Below, one piece after another: positions 6,757 to 15,667 of a stretch of DNA of 61,823 nt. Source of the stretch: CAYZHV01 sp046541355 (lineage in GTDB: Bacteria; Spirochaetota; Spirochaetia; DSM-27196; Alkalispirochaetaceae); contig JBKHDM010000003.1 of assembly GCA_046541355.1 (NCBI GenBank), positions 1-61,823 on the forward strand, in the 5' to 3' direction. How positions within the stretch are numbered: position 1 is the stretch's first letter; every line of letters begins with the position of its first letter. The position numbers and the translations under genes are program-made. A model generated the notes under the pieces. That model saw only the letters and a program-made list of their open reading frames with translations. It was not told where the DNA came from and ran no database searches.

Positions 6757-9474
6757 TTAGGCTACAAATTTGCGCAGCACCGTCTGGAGAATACCACCGT
6801 TACGGTAGTACTGGATCTCCACGGGGCTGTCGAGACGGCAGATAACGTCAAAACTCTTGACGCTGCCGCTCTGCGGATCCCGAGCCTCCACGGTGATCGT
6901 CGTCTTCGGAGAGACGCTCTCATCCACGGGGATCGAAAAAACCTCTTTTCCCGTAAGGCCGAGGCTCTCATAACTCTCGCCGGCGCTAAACTGAAGGGGC
7001 AACACCCCCATGCCGACAAGATTGCTCCGGTGTATCCGCTCGAAAGACTCCGCAATGACCGCCCGAATTCCAAGCAGTTGCGTCCCTTTAGCCGCCCAGT
7101 CTCTGGAGGAGCCCATACCGTAGTCCTTGCCTGCAAGAACCACCGTCGGCGTCCCCTCCTTCTTATACCGCTCAGCAGCGTCGAAGATACTGATAACTTC
7201 GCTTGTCGGCCAGTACGTTGTAAAAGAACCTTCAGTTCCCGGGGCAATCTTGTTGCGGAATCGAATATTGGCAAAGGTCCCGCGAGTCATAATCCGGTCA
7301 TTGCCCCGCCGGCTGCCGTAGGAGTTGAACTTTTCTTTAGGCACACCGTGCTCCAACAGGTACTGTCCCGCGGGACTTTTCGGATCGATCGGTCCCGCCG
7401 GGCTGATGTGGTCGGTAGTGGTCGAGTCCCCGGCCATTACGAGACAGCGCGCCTCGCTGATCGGCTCGATCTTGTTGGTGGAGAGGTCCATCTCCGTAAA
7501 AAACGGCGGCTCCTGAATGTAGGTGCTCTCCCCTTTCCAGTCGTAGATGTCCGAGTCGGTCAACTCGATCTGGTTCCACTCGGGATTCGCGTCCTCGAGG
7601 TTGGAGTAACTCTTGATAAAGGAGTCCCGGTCGAGAGCTTGGCGGACAAGATCCCGAAGCTCCTCAGCGGTCGGCCAGATCTCATGGAGATAGACAGGCT
7701 CTCCCGCCCGATCGGTTCCGATAGCCTGATTCGCCAGATCGATATCAACGGTGCCCGCAACCGCGTACGCTACAACAAGAGGCGGTGACATGAGGTAGTT
7801 TGCCTTGGTGTGCGGGTTGATACGCCCCTCGAAGTTCCGGTTGCCCGAAAGCACTCCGGCAACCACCAGATTCGAGGACTCGACTCCCCGGGCGATCGGC
7901 TCCGGGAGGGGGCCGCTGTTGCCGATACAGGTGGTGCAGCCGTAGCCGACGAGGTAGAAGCCTTGCTTCTCGAGGAACTCCATCAGACCGGTACGCTGGA
8001 GGTACTCGGTGACGACCATGGAACCCGGGGCAAAACTGGTCTTGACCCACGGTTTGCGGGTCAGACCGCGTTCATAAGCCTTTCTTGCAAGGAGGCCGGC
8101 GGCAAGGAGCACCGAGGGATTGCTCGTATTCGTACAGCTTGTAATCGCCGCGATAGCAACATCACCGTGCTTGAGCTGGTGCGTTCCACCTTCCGGGAGC
8201 TCTACCTCCGCGCTCTTGGCCACATCTTCGGTAGAAAGGCCGTAGCCCTGGTTGCCCGCGGGGGTGGTGAGGGCGGTGCGGAAGCTCCTGCCCACGTCCT
8301 GAAGGGAGATCCGGTCCTGGGGCCGCTTCGGCCCGGCTACGCTTGCGGTAACCTCCGAAAGGTCGAGCTCGAGGACCGTCTCGAACTCCGGGTCCGCTGT
8401 CTCGTCGGTCCGGAACAGACCCTGCTCCCGGGCGAAACGCTCGACGAGCTTGATGAGCCCCTCGGGTCGCCCGGTGTTGTACATATAATCGAGGGTCTGA
8501 TGATCGATGGGAAAATATCCGACCGTCGCCCCGTACTCTGGCGCCATGTTCGAGATCGTCGCCCTGTCGGGTACCGTCATTTGTGACAGGCCGTGTCCGA
8601 AAAACTCGACGAACTTTCCGACAACTCCGTGAGCCCGGAGCATCTCGGTAATCCGGAGAACCAGGTCGGTGGCGGTGATGCCGGGTCGAAGCTCGCCGGT
8701 CAGCTTCACGCCCACAACCGCGGGGGCAAGCATGTAGATAGGCTGTCCGAGCATCGCAGCCTCCGCCTCGATACCACCAACGCCCCAGCCGAGAACGCCC
8801 AAGCCGTTGATCATCGGAGTGTGGGAGTCGGTACCGACGAGGGAGTCGAAATAGGCGAGGGTTGTCTTGCCTTCATGCTTCTCCTGAACCACCGTGCCGA
8901 GGTACTCCAGATTTACCTGATGGCAGATTCCGCTGGCCGGGGGAACGACGTTGAAGTTCTCCAGGGCACCCTGGCCCCAGCGGAGAAACTCGTAACGCTC
9001 CCGGTTTCGCTCAAACTCCAGCTCGGCGTTCCGCCTCAGGGCGTCGGAGCTGTTGAAGAAGTCGACCTGCACGGAGTGGTCTATTATGAGGTCGACCCGA
9101 AGCTCGGGGTTGATCTTTGCCGGGTCCCCGCCGAGGCGCTCCATTGCGCTACGCATTGCGGCGAGGTCGACGACGCAGGGCACGCCGGTAAAGTCCTGTA
9201 AAAGGACCCGGGCGGGCTTGAAAGGCACTTCGATCTCCGCCGGTGCCTTAGGGTCGTAGCTGAGAAGCTCCTCCACATGCTCCCTGGTCACCTCAAAGCC
9301 GTTCTCCGAGCGGAGGACCGCCTCGAGCAGAACCTTCATGGAAAACGGATACTTCTCAATCTGCGGGTATCCCTTTTCCGCGAGTTTTCTGAGGCTGTAG
9401 TACTCCACTATACCGGCGTCGGTCTCGAGGTTGGTGCATACCTCCATTGAGTCCTGTCGCTGACGTTGCTCCAT
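6757..9474 (-). CDS. acnA: aconitate hydratase A (AcnA/IRP1 type)
   Basis: At 905 residues this is a full-length AcnA-type aconitase, which converts citrate to isocitrate via cis-aconitate. The three [4Fe-4S] ligands are present: Cys447 in AITSCTNTSNPS and Cys513/Cys516 in GYGCTTCIGNSG. Other family marks are GVLGWGVGGIEAEAAMLGQP, SYGSRRGNDRIMTRGTFAN (in part) and GKDYGMGSSRDWAAKG in the swivelling domain. A TCTCCTTT complement (9485-9492) gives an AAAGGAGA ribosome site. The gene is divergent from the E1-lipoyl-KASIII fusion gene, with 135 bases between them. It ends in its own terminator. It feeds isocitrate/2-oxoglutarate synthesis; no other TCA gene is in the window. Confidence 0.97.
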   Translation of the reverse strand: MEQRQRQDSMEVCTNLETDAGIVEYYSLRKLAEKGYPQIEKYPFSMKVLLEAVLRSENGFEVTREHVEELLSYDPKAPAEIEVPFKPARVLLQDFTGVPCVVDLAAMRSAMERLGGDPAKINPELRVDLIIDHSVQVDFFNSSDALRRNAELEFERNRERYEFLRWGQGALENFNVVPPASGICHQVNLEYLGTVVQEKHEGKTTLAYFDSLVGTDSHTPMINGLGVLGWGVGGIEAEAAMLGQPIYMLAPAVVGVKLTGELRPGITATDLVLRITEMLRAHGVVGKFVEFFGHGLSQMTVPDRATISNMAPEYGATVGYFPIDHQTLDYMYNTGRPEGLIKLVERFAREQGLFRTDETADPEFETVLELDLSEVTASVAGPKRPQDRISLQDVGRSFRTALTTPAGNQGYGLSTEDVAKSAEVELPEGGTHQLKHGDVAIAAITSCTNTSNPSVLLAAGLLARKAYERGLTRKPWVKTSFAPGSMVVTEYLQRTGLMEFLEKQGFYLVGYGCTTCIGNSGPLPEPIARGVESSNLVVAGVLSGNRNFEGRINPHTKANYLMSPPLVVAYAVAGTVDIDLANQAIGTDRAGEPVYLHEIWPTAEELRDLVRQALDRDSFIKSYSNLEDANPEWNQIELTDSDIYDWKGESTYIQEPPFFTEMDLSTNKIEPISEARCLVMAGDSTTTDHISPAGPIDPKSPAGQYLLEHGVPKEKFNSYGSRRGNDRIMTRGTFANIRFRNKIAPGTEGSFTTYWPTSEVISIFDAAERYKKEGTPTVVLAGKDYGMGSSRDWAAKGTQLLGIRAVIAESFERIHRSNLVGMGVLPLQFSAGESYESLGLTGKEVFSIPVDESVSPKTTITVEARDPQSGSVKSFDVICRLDSPVEIQYYRNGGILQTVLRKFVA

Positions 9475-9609
9475 GGGCTGACTGTCTCCTTTGTCCGCAA
9501 TATACTATGGAAGCGGTCCGGTCGACTACAGGTGAGTCTGCGTGGTATAGTGCCGTATCTTGACGGATCGAATCAACAATAGAACAGCGCAGGAAATTCA
9601 GGAGGCCCC

Positions 9610-12600
9610 ATGAAGCAGAGCAGTCTGGAAACAAGTCTCGAGCAGCTCACCGGGCTCTACCGGACCATGGTAACCGCTAGGGAGATGGATCTGCTCGAAC
9701 AGAGTTTTACCGGCCGAGGGGAGGCGTTCTTTCACGTCTCCGGCGCGGGGCATGAGGCGACGGCGGTTCTAAACGAGTTTCTCATCGAGGAGGACTGGCT
9801 TCACTGTCACTACCGGGACAAAGCGCTCATGCTTGCCCGGGGGATCTCACCCCGGATGTTCTTCTACAGTCTCTTTAACAAGGATCTCTCCCACTCCCGG
9901 GGACGGCAGATGAACGCTCATATGAGCGCTCCGGAGCTCCGGGTTCTCAGCCTCGTGGGGCCGGTAGGAAACAGCGCCCTCCAGGCCGCGGGAGTGGCGG
10001 AGGTTGCCAAGGGCGACCCGAAGCGGCCGATCGTTCTGTGCTCCCTCGGTGACGGGATGACCCAGGAGGGCGAGGTCTACGAGGCCCTCGGCCAGGCGGT
10101 CAGGGACACCCTCCCTATCCTCTTTCTCATCCAGGACAACGCCTTTGCGATCAGCACGAAGACGAGGGGCAAGACCTTCTACTCCCACCCCGACGGGGAG
10201 GCGGAGAGCTTTTACGGCATTCCGATCATCCGGGTCGACGGGCGCGACCCGTTATCCGCCCGGGAGTCTCTCCGGGAGGTGACCGGAGGTATCCGGGAGA
10301 ACAGAAAGCCGCAGATCGTCATCTTCGAAGTGGACCGACTCCATAACCACACCAACGCCGACGACCAGCGAATGTACCGCACCCCCGAGGAGATCGAGGC
10401 GGTTCAGGAGAGCGGAGATCCCCTCATAGCCCTCCAGAAGGTTCTCCTCGACGGTGGTGTCTCCACAGAGGAGATCGAAGAGATCCACGAAAAGACCCGG
10501 GAGGAGCTGAGACGAGAGGCGAAGGAGGCGCAGCGCAGCGGGGAGCCCAGACCGTTTGCCGACGCCAAACGCCCCCTTCCGCAGCGGCTCACATCGGCGA
10601 AGTTCGAGTACCGCGGAACCGACGGCGGAGCAGATGGAAACCGGCTGACCATGCTCGAGGCGATCCGGGAAGTTCTCGACCTGAGAATGGGAAAAGACGA
10701 CCGGGTCACCCTCTACGGGGAGGATCTCGAGGATCCGAAAGGGGACGTTTTCGGCGTTACAAAAGGGCTGAGCACCAAGTATCCGGGGCGGGTCAGAAAC
10801 AGTCCCCTGAGCGAGTCCCTCATCCTCGGCGTCTCGATAGGAGAGGCCCTCGCCGGGAGGCGTCCGGTCGCCTTTCTCCAGTTTGCCGACTTTCTGCCGA
10901 TCGCCTACAACCAGATCGTCTCGGAGCTCGGCTCCATGTACTGGAGGACCGACGGCGCCTGGGAGGTGCCGGTAATCGTCATGATCTCCTGTGGCGGGTA
11001 TAAACCGGGCCTCGGTCCCTTTCACGCCTCGAGCTTCGACGGCCTTGCCGCCCACACCCCGGGAGTCGACGTCATGATGCCCTCCACCGCCGGTGACGCC
11101 GCGGGGATGCTCAACGCCGCCTTTGAATCCGGAAGACCAACCCTCTTCTTCTACCCGAAGAACCTCCTGAACAACAAGGAGAGCGCCACATCCCCGGATG
11201 TGGAGAAGCAGCTGGTTCCCATTGGTTCCGGCCGCGTCGTCCGCTCGGGGGACGCCATTACCCTTGTGGGATGGGGCAACACAGTCACCCATTGTCGCAA
11301 GACCGCGGCTACCCTCGAGGAGCACGGCGTGGAGGCGGAGGTTCTCGATCTGCGAACCCTCTCCCCCTGGGATAAGGAGCTGGTAATCGCCTCCGCCGAA
11401 AAGACCGGGCGGCTTGTGGTGGTACACGAGGATAACCACTCCGCCGGTATGGGGGCGGAGGTAGCCGCCACCGTCGCCGAGGGGGCGAGCAGAAAGGTTG
11501 CGATACGTCGGGTCACCCGGCCGGACACCTTTGTCCCGTGTAACTTCGCAAACCAGCTCGAAATTCTGCCCTCCTACAAACGTACCCTGGAGACGGCGGT
11601 GGATCTCCTCGGCGGCTCCGTGCGCTGGAAAGCGCCGGAGGCGGCTCAGAAGGGGTACCACTTCGTCGAGGCGATCGGCTCGAGCCCCTCGGACGAGTCA
11701 ATCACCGTGGTGGACTGGCATGTCAGCCCGGGAACGCAGATCGCTTCCGGCGATATGATCGCCGAGCTCGAGGCGGACAAGGCTGCGGTAGACCTCAAGT
11801 CCCCGGTAGATGGAGTGGTCGAGGAAATTCTCGTGGAACAGGGTGACACTGTCCCGGTGGGAGCGCCGGTGCTCAAGGTAAAGATCGAGGAGGTGGAGGG
11901 CGAGGAGTACCTTAAGCCCCAGACCCGGGAGGAACCGGGAGAGCCGATTATCGAGGGCCTCGATATTCTTCGCAGGAGCGCCCACGCTCCCCAAACCGGG
12001 GGCAGCAGCGGAACAGTGGAGGTTGCCATCTCCGGTATCGCCGGGGTCAAAGGATCGAGGACCGTGACCAACGAGGAGATCTCCGAGCTCTGCCCGACCT
12101 GGTCTCCTGAGGACATCGTAAAGCGGACCGGGATAGAGACACGCCCCTGGGTCACGGAGGGAGAAGACGCCCTCAGCCTTGCGGTGGAGGCGACCCGGCG
12201 GCTTCTGGAGAACCAGGGAGTCACGCCGCAGGAGATCGGACTCTGGATCTGCTCCACCGGCACTCCGACCCAGATAACCCCCTCCATGGCGGCCCTTATT
12301 CAGTACTCCCTGGCGACCAGGGAAGATCCGGACTACGAGGCTCCGGCCTATGACATAAACGCAGCGTGTTCGGGGTACCTCTACGGGCTCCAGATAGCCT
12401 ACGATTTTCTCCAGCAGGAGCCGGGGCGTCCGGTACTGCTTGTCACGACCGAGGCTCTCTCACCGAAACTCGACACCGCCGACCCCGCGACCGCCCCGAT
12501 CTTCGGTGACGCGGCGACGGCGACGCTGATCCATGGCGGCGATAAGGCCGCCGGCGCCCTCGCAAAGGTCTACCGCCCGGTGATATCGGCGAAAGGCGAG

Positions 12601-12981
12601 GACGGCTCTACGTTATCGGTTCCCGCCCTGAGGGATGCACACATCGCAATGGACGGCCCTAAGGTCTATCTCGAAGCGGTCCGCAGCATGATTGCGATGC
12701 TCGAACAGGCGTGTGCGGTGGCGGGAACCGACGTCGACGGCCTCGATCTCATCGTCCCCCATCAGGCGAACCAGCGCATCATCAACGCTATCCGTCAGCG
12801 GGCAAAGCAGCCGAGGGGCAAGCTCTACAGTAACATCGCCTACAACGGGAACACCTCTTCCTGTACGATTCCTCTCGCCCTCGAGGAGGTTCTCGCCCGT
12901 CGGAACTCCGGGGAGAAGCTCGGCATGGCCGCCTTCGGCGGTGGATACACCTACGCCGGAGGAGTCATCGAGAAACTTTAG
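9610..12981 (+). CDS. four-module fusion: 2-oxoacid dehydrogenase E1-alpha, E1-beta, lipoyl domain, ketoacyl-ACP synthase III
   Basis: One open frame of 1123 residues. Residues about 1-330 are a branched-chain 2-oxoacid dehydrogenase E1-alpha with the thiamine-diphosphate motif GDG (147-149)...QDNAF. Residues about 344-670 are E1-beta (GEDLE, GLGPFH, LRTLSPWD). Residues about 685-755 are a biotinyl/lipoyl domain with the modifiable Lys724 in LEADKAAVDL. Residues about 800-1123 are a complete KASIII/FabH with Cys920 (NAACSGY), His1051 (PHQAN) and Asn1081 (NGNTS), spaced 131 and 30 as in E. coli FabH (C112, H244, N274). No E2 acyltransferase (HxxxDG) or E1/E3-binding domain is visible. Inferred role: decarboxylate a branched-chain 2-oxoacid, load the acyl on lipoate and condense it with malonyl-ACP. 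AGGAGG precedes the ATG. Confidence 0.93.
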   Translation: MKQSSLETSLEQLTGLYRTMVTAREMDLLEQSFTGRGEAFFHVSGAGHEATAVLNEFLIEEDWLHCHYRDKALMLARGISPRMFFYSLFNKDLSHSRGRQMNAHMSAPELRVLSLVGPVGNSALQAAGVAEVAKGDPKRPIVLCSLGDGMTQEGEVYEALGQAVRDTLPILFLIQDNAFAISTKTRGKTFYSHPDGEAESFYGIPIIRVDGRDPLSARESLREVTGGIRENRKPQIVIFEVDRLHNHTNADDQRMYRTPEEIEAVQESGDPLIALQKVLLDGGVSTEEIEEIHEKTREELRREAKEAQRSGEPRPFADAKRPLPQRLTSAKFEYRGTDGGADGNRLTMLEAIREVLDLRMGKDDRVTLYGEDLEDPKGDVFGVTKGLSTKYPGRVRNSPLSESLILGVSIGEALAGRRPVAFLQFADFLPIAYNQIVSELGSMYWRTDGAWEVPVIVMISCGGYKPGLGPFHASSFDGLAAHTPGVDVMMPSTAGDAAGMLNAAFESGRPTLFFYPKNLLNNKESATSPDVEKQLVPIGSGRVVRSGDAITLVGWGNTVTHCRKTAATLEEHGVEAEVLDLRTLSPWDKELVIASAEKTGRLVVVHEDNHSAGMGAEVAATVAEGASRKVAIRRVTRPDTFVPCNFANQLEILPSYKRTLETAVDLLGGSVRWKAPEAAQKGYHFVEAIGSSPSDESITVVDWHVSPGTQIASGDMIAELEADKAAVDLKSPVDGVVEEILVEQGDTVPVGAPVLKVKIEEVEGEEYLKPQTREEPGEPIIEGLDILRRSAHAPQTGGSSGTVEVAISGIAGVKGSRTVTNEEISELCPTWSPEDIVKRTGIETRPWVTEGEDALSLAVEATRRLLENQGVTPQEIGLWICSTGTPTQITPSMAALIQYSLATREDPDYEAPAYDINAACSGYLYGLQIAYDFLQQEPGRPVLLVTTEALSPKLDTADPATAPIFGDAATATLIHGGDKAAGALAKVYRPVISAKGEDGSTLSVPALRDAHIAMDGPKVYLEAVRSMIAMLEQACAVAGTDVDGLDLIVPHQANQRIINAIRQRAKQPRGKLYSNIAYNGNTSSCTIPLALEEVLARRNSGEKLGMAAFGGGYTYAGGVIEKL

Positions 12982-12989
12982 GTGTAGGG

Positions 12990-13021
12990 AAAAGAAAAGG
13001 GCCGGCGGAATCCGCCGGCCC
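12990..13021 (-). terminator. terminator hairpin between convergent fusion gene and histidine kinase gene
   Basis: GGGCCGGCGGA (12999-13009) is an exact inverted match to 13011-13021. On the minus strand the stem is followed by TTTTCTTTTC, so it best terminates the kinase operon. It lies only 18 bases after the fusion gene stop and may also end that transcript, although no T run follows on plus. Confidence 0.7.
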
Positions 13022-13128
13022 AGGGTTCTCAACTCAGGTCCCGGAGCAAAGGAGGTCGAAATCTCGGGGACCTTCACGTTGCCCTTGCTTCATCTATAAA
13101 ACAACGGGTCATCCGCGATGGTTACACC

Positions 13129-13188
13129 CCCCGGGGAGAATCGATGCTCTTTGAGGTGTCTCTCCCCGGGATTCTCCCTCCCCGGGAC
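13129..13188. repeat. nested inverted repeats downstream of histidine kinase gene
   Basis: CCCGGGGAGA (13129-13138) pairs exactly with TCTCCCCGGG (13161-13170), while GGAGAATC pairs alternatively with GATTCTCC a few bases further on. No T run follows. It may be a 3' RNA structure; function unknown. Confidence 0.4.
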
Positions 13189-13207
13189 CGGACGGGACTG
13201 ATTGCGC

Positions 13208-15655
13208 TCAGGAAACCTGACGCCGGTGCAGCTCGTTTCTGAACTCCTCGAACCGGCTTCGTACCTTTTCGAGGAGCTCCCTGGAGCTCTGCAGATCCTC
13301 AGCCTCGGTACTATCCTCGAGGAGAGCTGCCGCGTCACCGAGGGGCTTGGCCGCCAGGTTCCAGGCACCCCCCTTGATCGCATGAGCTATAATACGGGCG
13401 TCCTTGAACCGGGACTCCTCGATCATCCTCTCGATCTCCCCGAGTTGCCCCTCGCACTTGACCAGAAAGTTGGTGGCCACTCTGTTCAGCACCTCTCGCT
13501 GCCCCATAAAGGAATCGATCGCCGACTCCCTGTCCCAGATCACCACATCAGCCTCATCCGCGGGATGGGTGTCCGGGCCGGCAGAGGAGAGGTGCCGACC
13601 TCGCCGCGCCGGCGGGCGCTCAGCGCTCCCCTCCGCAGGCCGGGGCGCGGGGGCAGTCTCATCCGGCGCCTGCGGGGCGGAGTACCCCTGGTCTTCGAGC
13701 TTGTTCAGAAAGGGGATCACATCCCGGGGTTTAAAGGGCTTGGTGAGAAAGTCGTTCATCCCCGAGGCGAGACACCGTTCCCGCTCCCCCTTTACCGCGT
13801 TCGCCGTCACCGCGACGATCGGGAGCTTGTAGCCCTCTTCCCGGAGCTTGCGACTCGCCTCGTAGCCGTTCATCTCCGGCATCTGCACATCCATAAAGAC
13901 CAGGTCCACCGGGTTGCTACGCACAGCTTCCACCGCCTCCAAGCCTGTGGAGGCGAGAATCGTCTCGTAGCCGTGCTTGGTGAGGATCGTGTGGAACAGC
14001 TGCTGGTTGACGTAATGGTCCTCCGCCACAACCACCCGTCGCGGAGTGAGTATAACCGCCTCCGAGACATCCTCGAGGCTCTCCATATCCTCACCCTCGC
14101 CGTCGGCGGCCGCGAGATCGAGGTCTCCGAGGGTGACGCTCCGGCAGGCGTCCCGGAGCTCCTGAATACGGATCGGCTTGCTTATGTAGGCGTTAAACCA
14201 CTTCAGGAGCTTCATCTTCGCCTCACCGGAACTCTCTCCGGTGGGGCTCATGAGAACCAGGCCGGTGCTGTTGATCTTCTTGTCAGCGTTTATCTCGCTG
14301 GCAAGCTGCCAGCCGTCCATCCCCGGCAGGAGCAGGTCGACAAAGGCGGCATCGTAGGGCTTACCGGCGTCGACGGCGGTCCTCAGAGATGAGAGCGCCT
14401 CACCGCCATCTTTGGCGTGAGCCACCTCTGCTCCCCACAGGGTGAGATAACGGCTGATGCTCTCCCGACTCGCCTCGTTGTCGTCCACCACAAGAATCCT
14501 CGATTGAGGAATCTCGAGACTCACCTCCTGCGCAAGGGTTGGTGAGGCGAGCTCGTCACCGACCGGCAGGGTAAACCAGAAGAGGGAGCCGTGCCCTTCC
14601 TGGCTCTTAACACCGATTTTTCCGCCCATCATGTGGACAAGGTCCCGGGATATGGACAGACCGAGACCGGTTCCCCCGAATCGCCTCGTTGTGGAGGCAT
14701 CGACCTGACTGAAGGCGTTAAAGAGCTTGTTGCGCTTCTCCTCAGGTATCCCGATACCGGTGTCCCGGACCTCGAAGAGCACCACGCCACGCCCCTGAAC
14801 CCGACGAACGCTCACGTTACAGCTGATCTCTCCCTGGGCGGTAAACTTGACCGCGTTGTTAACCAGATTTACCAGGACCTGTCGCAATCGGGTGGGATCG
14901 TTTCTCAGCTGGGCGGGGAGGGCCGGGTCGAGGCTGATAACCGTCTCGAGTCCCTTTTTGTGGGCCTGGAGACTCACCATATTGATCGCATCCTCAACGG
15001 TCTCCCGGAGGGCGAAATTGAAGGTGTCGAGGGTGAGTTTTCCCGCCTCGATCTTGGAAAAATCGAGAATGTCGTTGATGAGGGCGAGGAGAACGTCCCC
15101 GGCGAAGCGGAGCTGCTCGACGTACTCCCGCTGTTCCTCGTCGAGTTTCGTGTCGCTTATGAGCTCAACAGTACCGCTTATGGTGTGCAGAGGCGTGCGG
15201 ATCTCGTGACTCATGTTTGCCAGAAAGGCGGATTTCGTCCGTGTTGCCCGTTCCGCGGCGTCCTTCGCCTTCAGCAGGTTCTCCTCATCGTTCTTCTGGC
15301 TCGTGATGTCGTCGATAATCGCGAGGATAAAGGGAGAGTGGCCGTCGGGAGCGACATAACGGACGTCCACACGCCACCAGGTACTCTCAGCTCCACCGCC
15401 TGTGTAGCGGCCGGTGAGCTGAAACTTCTCTATCTCCTCACTGGTCAGATCCGCAAACATCGAGCGCATCGCGTCGGCGTCGGAGGGATGGGCGAACTCG
15501 TAGAGATACTTGGTCCTCAGGTCCTCCTCAGGGACACCGAGCATCGACGCTACCTTCTGGTTGGTAAAGAGAATCGCCCCGGAGCTGTCCATAGTAACCA
15601 TGCCGAGGGGCGCGTGATCGAAAATGACCTGGTATTTTGTCATGGGCGACGGCAT
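13208..15655 (-). CDS. hybrid sensor histidine kinase (PAS - HisKA - HATPase - REC - REC - HPt)
   Basis: The 815-residue protein has no signal peptide or membrane segment, so it senses something in the cytoplasm. Domains in order: PAS/PAC (about 5-130), HisKA with His150 (NMSHEIRTP), HATPase with VNLVNNAVKFT and GTGLGLSIS (about 190-370), receiver 1 with Asp440 (FVDLLLPGMDG), receiver 2 with Asp589 (FMDVQMPEMNG), and an HPt domain with His758 (IAHAIKGGAWNL). All phosphorelay residues are present. It follows the double-receiver protein by 12 bases on the same strand and probably passes phosphate within a shared pathway. An output is not evident from the sequence. Confidence 0.93.
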   Translation of the reverse strand: MPSPMTKYQVIFDHAPLGMVTMDSSGAILFTNQKVASMLGVPEEDLRTKYLYEFAHPSDADAMRSMFADLTSEEIEKFQLTGRYTGGGAESTWWRVDVRYVAPDGHSPFILAIIDDITSQKNDEENLLKAKDAAERATRTKSAFLANMSHEIRTPLHTISGTVELISDTKLDEEQREYVEQLRFAGDVLLALINDILDFSKIEAGKLTLDTFNFALRETVEDAINMVSLQAHKKGLETVISLDPALPAQLRNDPTRLRQVLVNLVNNAVKFTAQGEISCNVSVRRVQGRGVVLFEVRDTGIGIPEEKRNKLFNAFSQVDASTTRRFGGTGLGLSISRDLVHMMGGKIGVKSQEGHGSLFWFTLPVGDELASPTLAQEVSLEIPQSRILVVDDNEASRESISRYLTLWGAEVAHAKDGGEALSSLRTAVDAGKPYDAAFVDLLLPGMDGWQLASEINADKKINSTGLVLMSPTGESSGEAKMKLLKWFNAYISKPIRIQELRDACRSVTLGDLDLAAADGEGEDMESLEDVSEAVILTPRRVVVAEDHYVNQQLFHTILTKHGYETILASTGLEAVEAVRSNPVDLVFMDVQMPEMNGYEASRKLREEGYKLPIVAVTANAVKGERERCLASGMNDFLTKPFKPRDVIPFLNKLEDQGYSAPQAPDETAPAPRPAEGSAERPPARRGRHLSSAGPDTHPADEADVVIWDRESAIDSFMGQREVLNRVATNFLVKCEGQLGEIERMIEESRFKDARIIAHAIKGGAWNLAAKPLGDAAALLEDSTEAEDLQSSRELLEKVRSRFEEFRNELHRRQVS

Positions 15656-15667
15656 TTCAGGCGCGCC

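Noticed and set aside
9545..9590. Promoter for the E1-lipoyl-KASIII gene using TTGACG at 9560
   Set aside because: No acceptable -10 lies 16-18 bases downstream; TATAGT at 9545 lacks a matching -35, so no confident promoter is called.
10252..11661. A 469-codon minus-strand frame inside the E1-lipoyl-KASIII gene
   Set aside because: No domain, no ribosome site, and the opposite strand encodes conserved catalytic motifs throughout.
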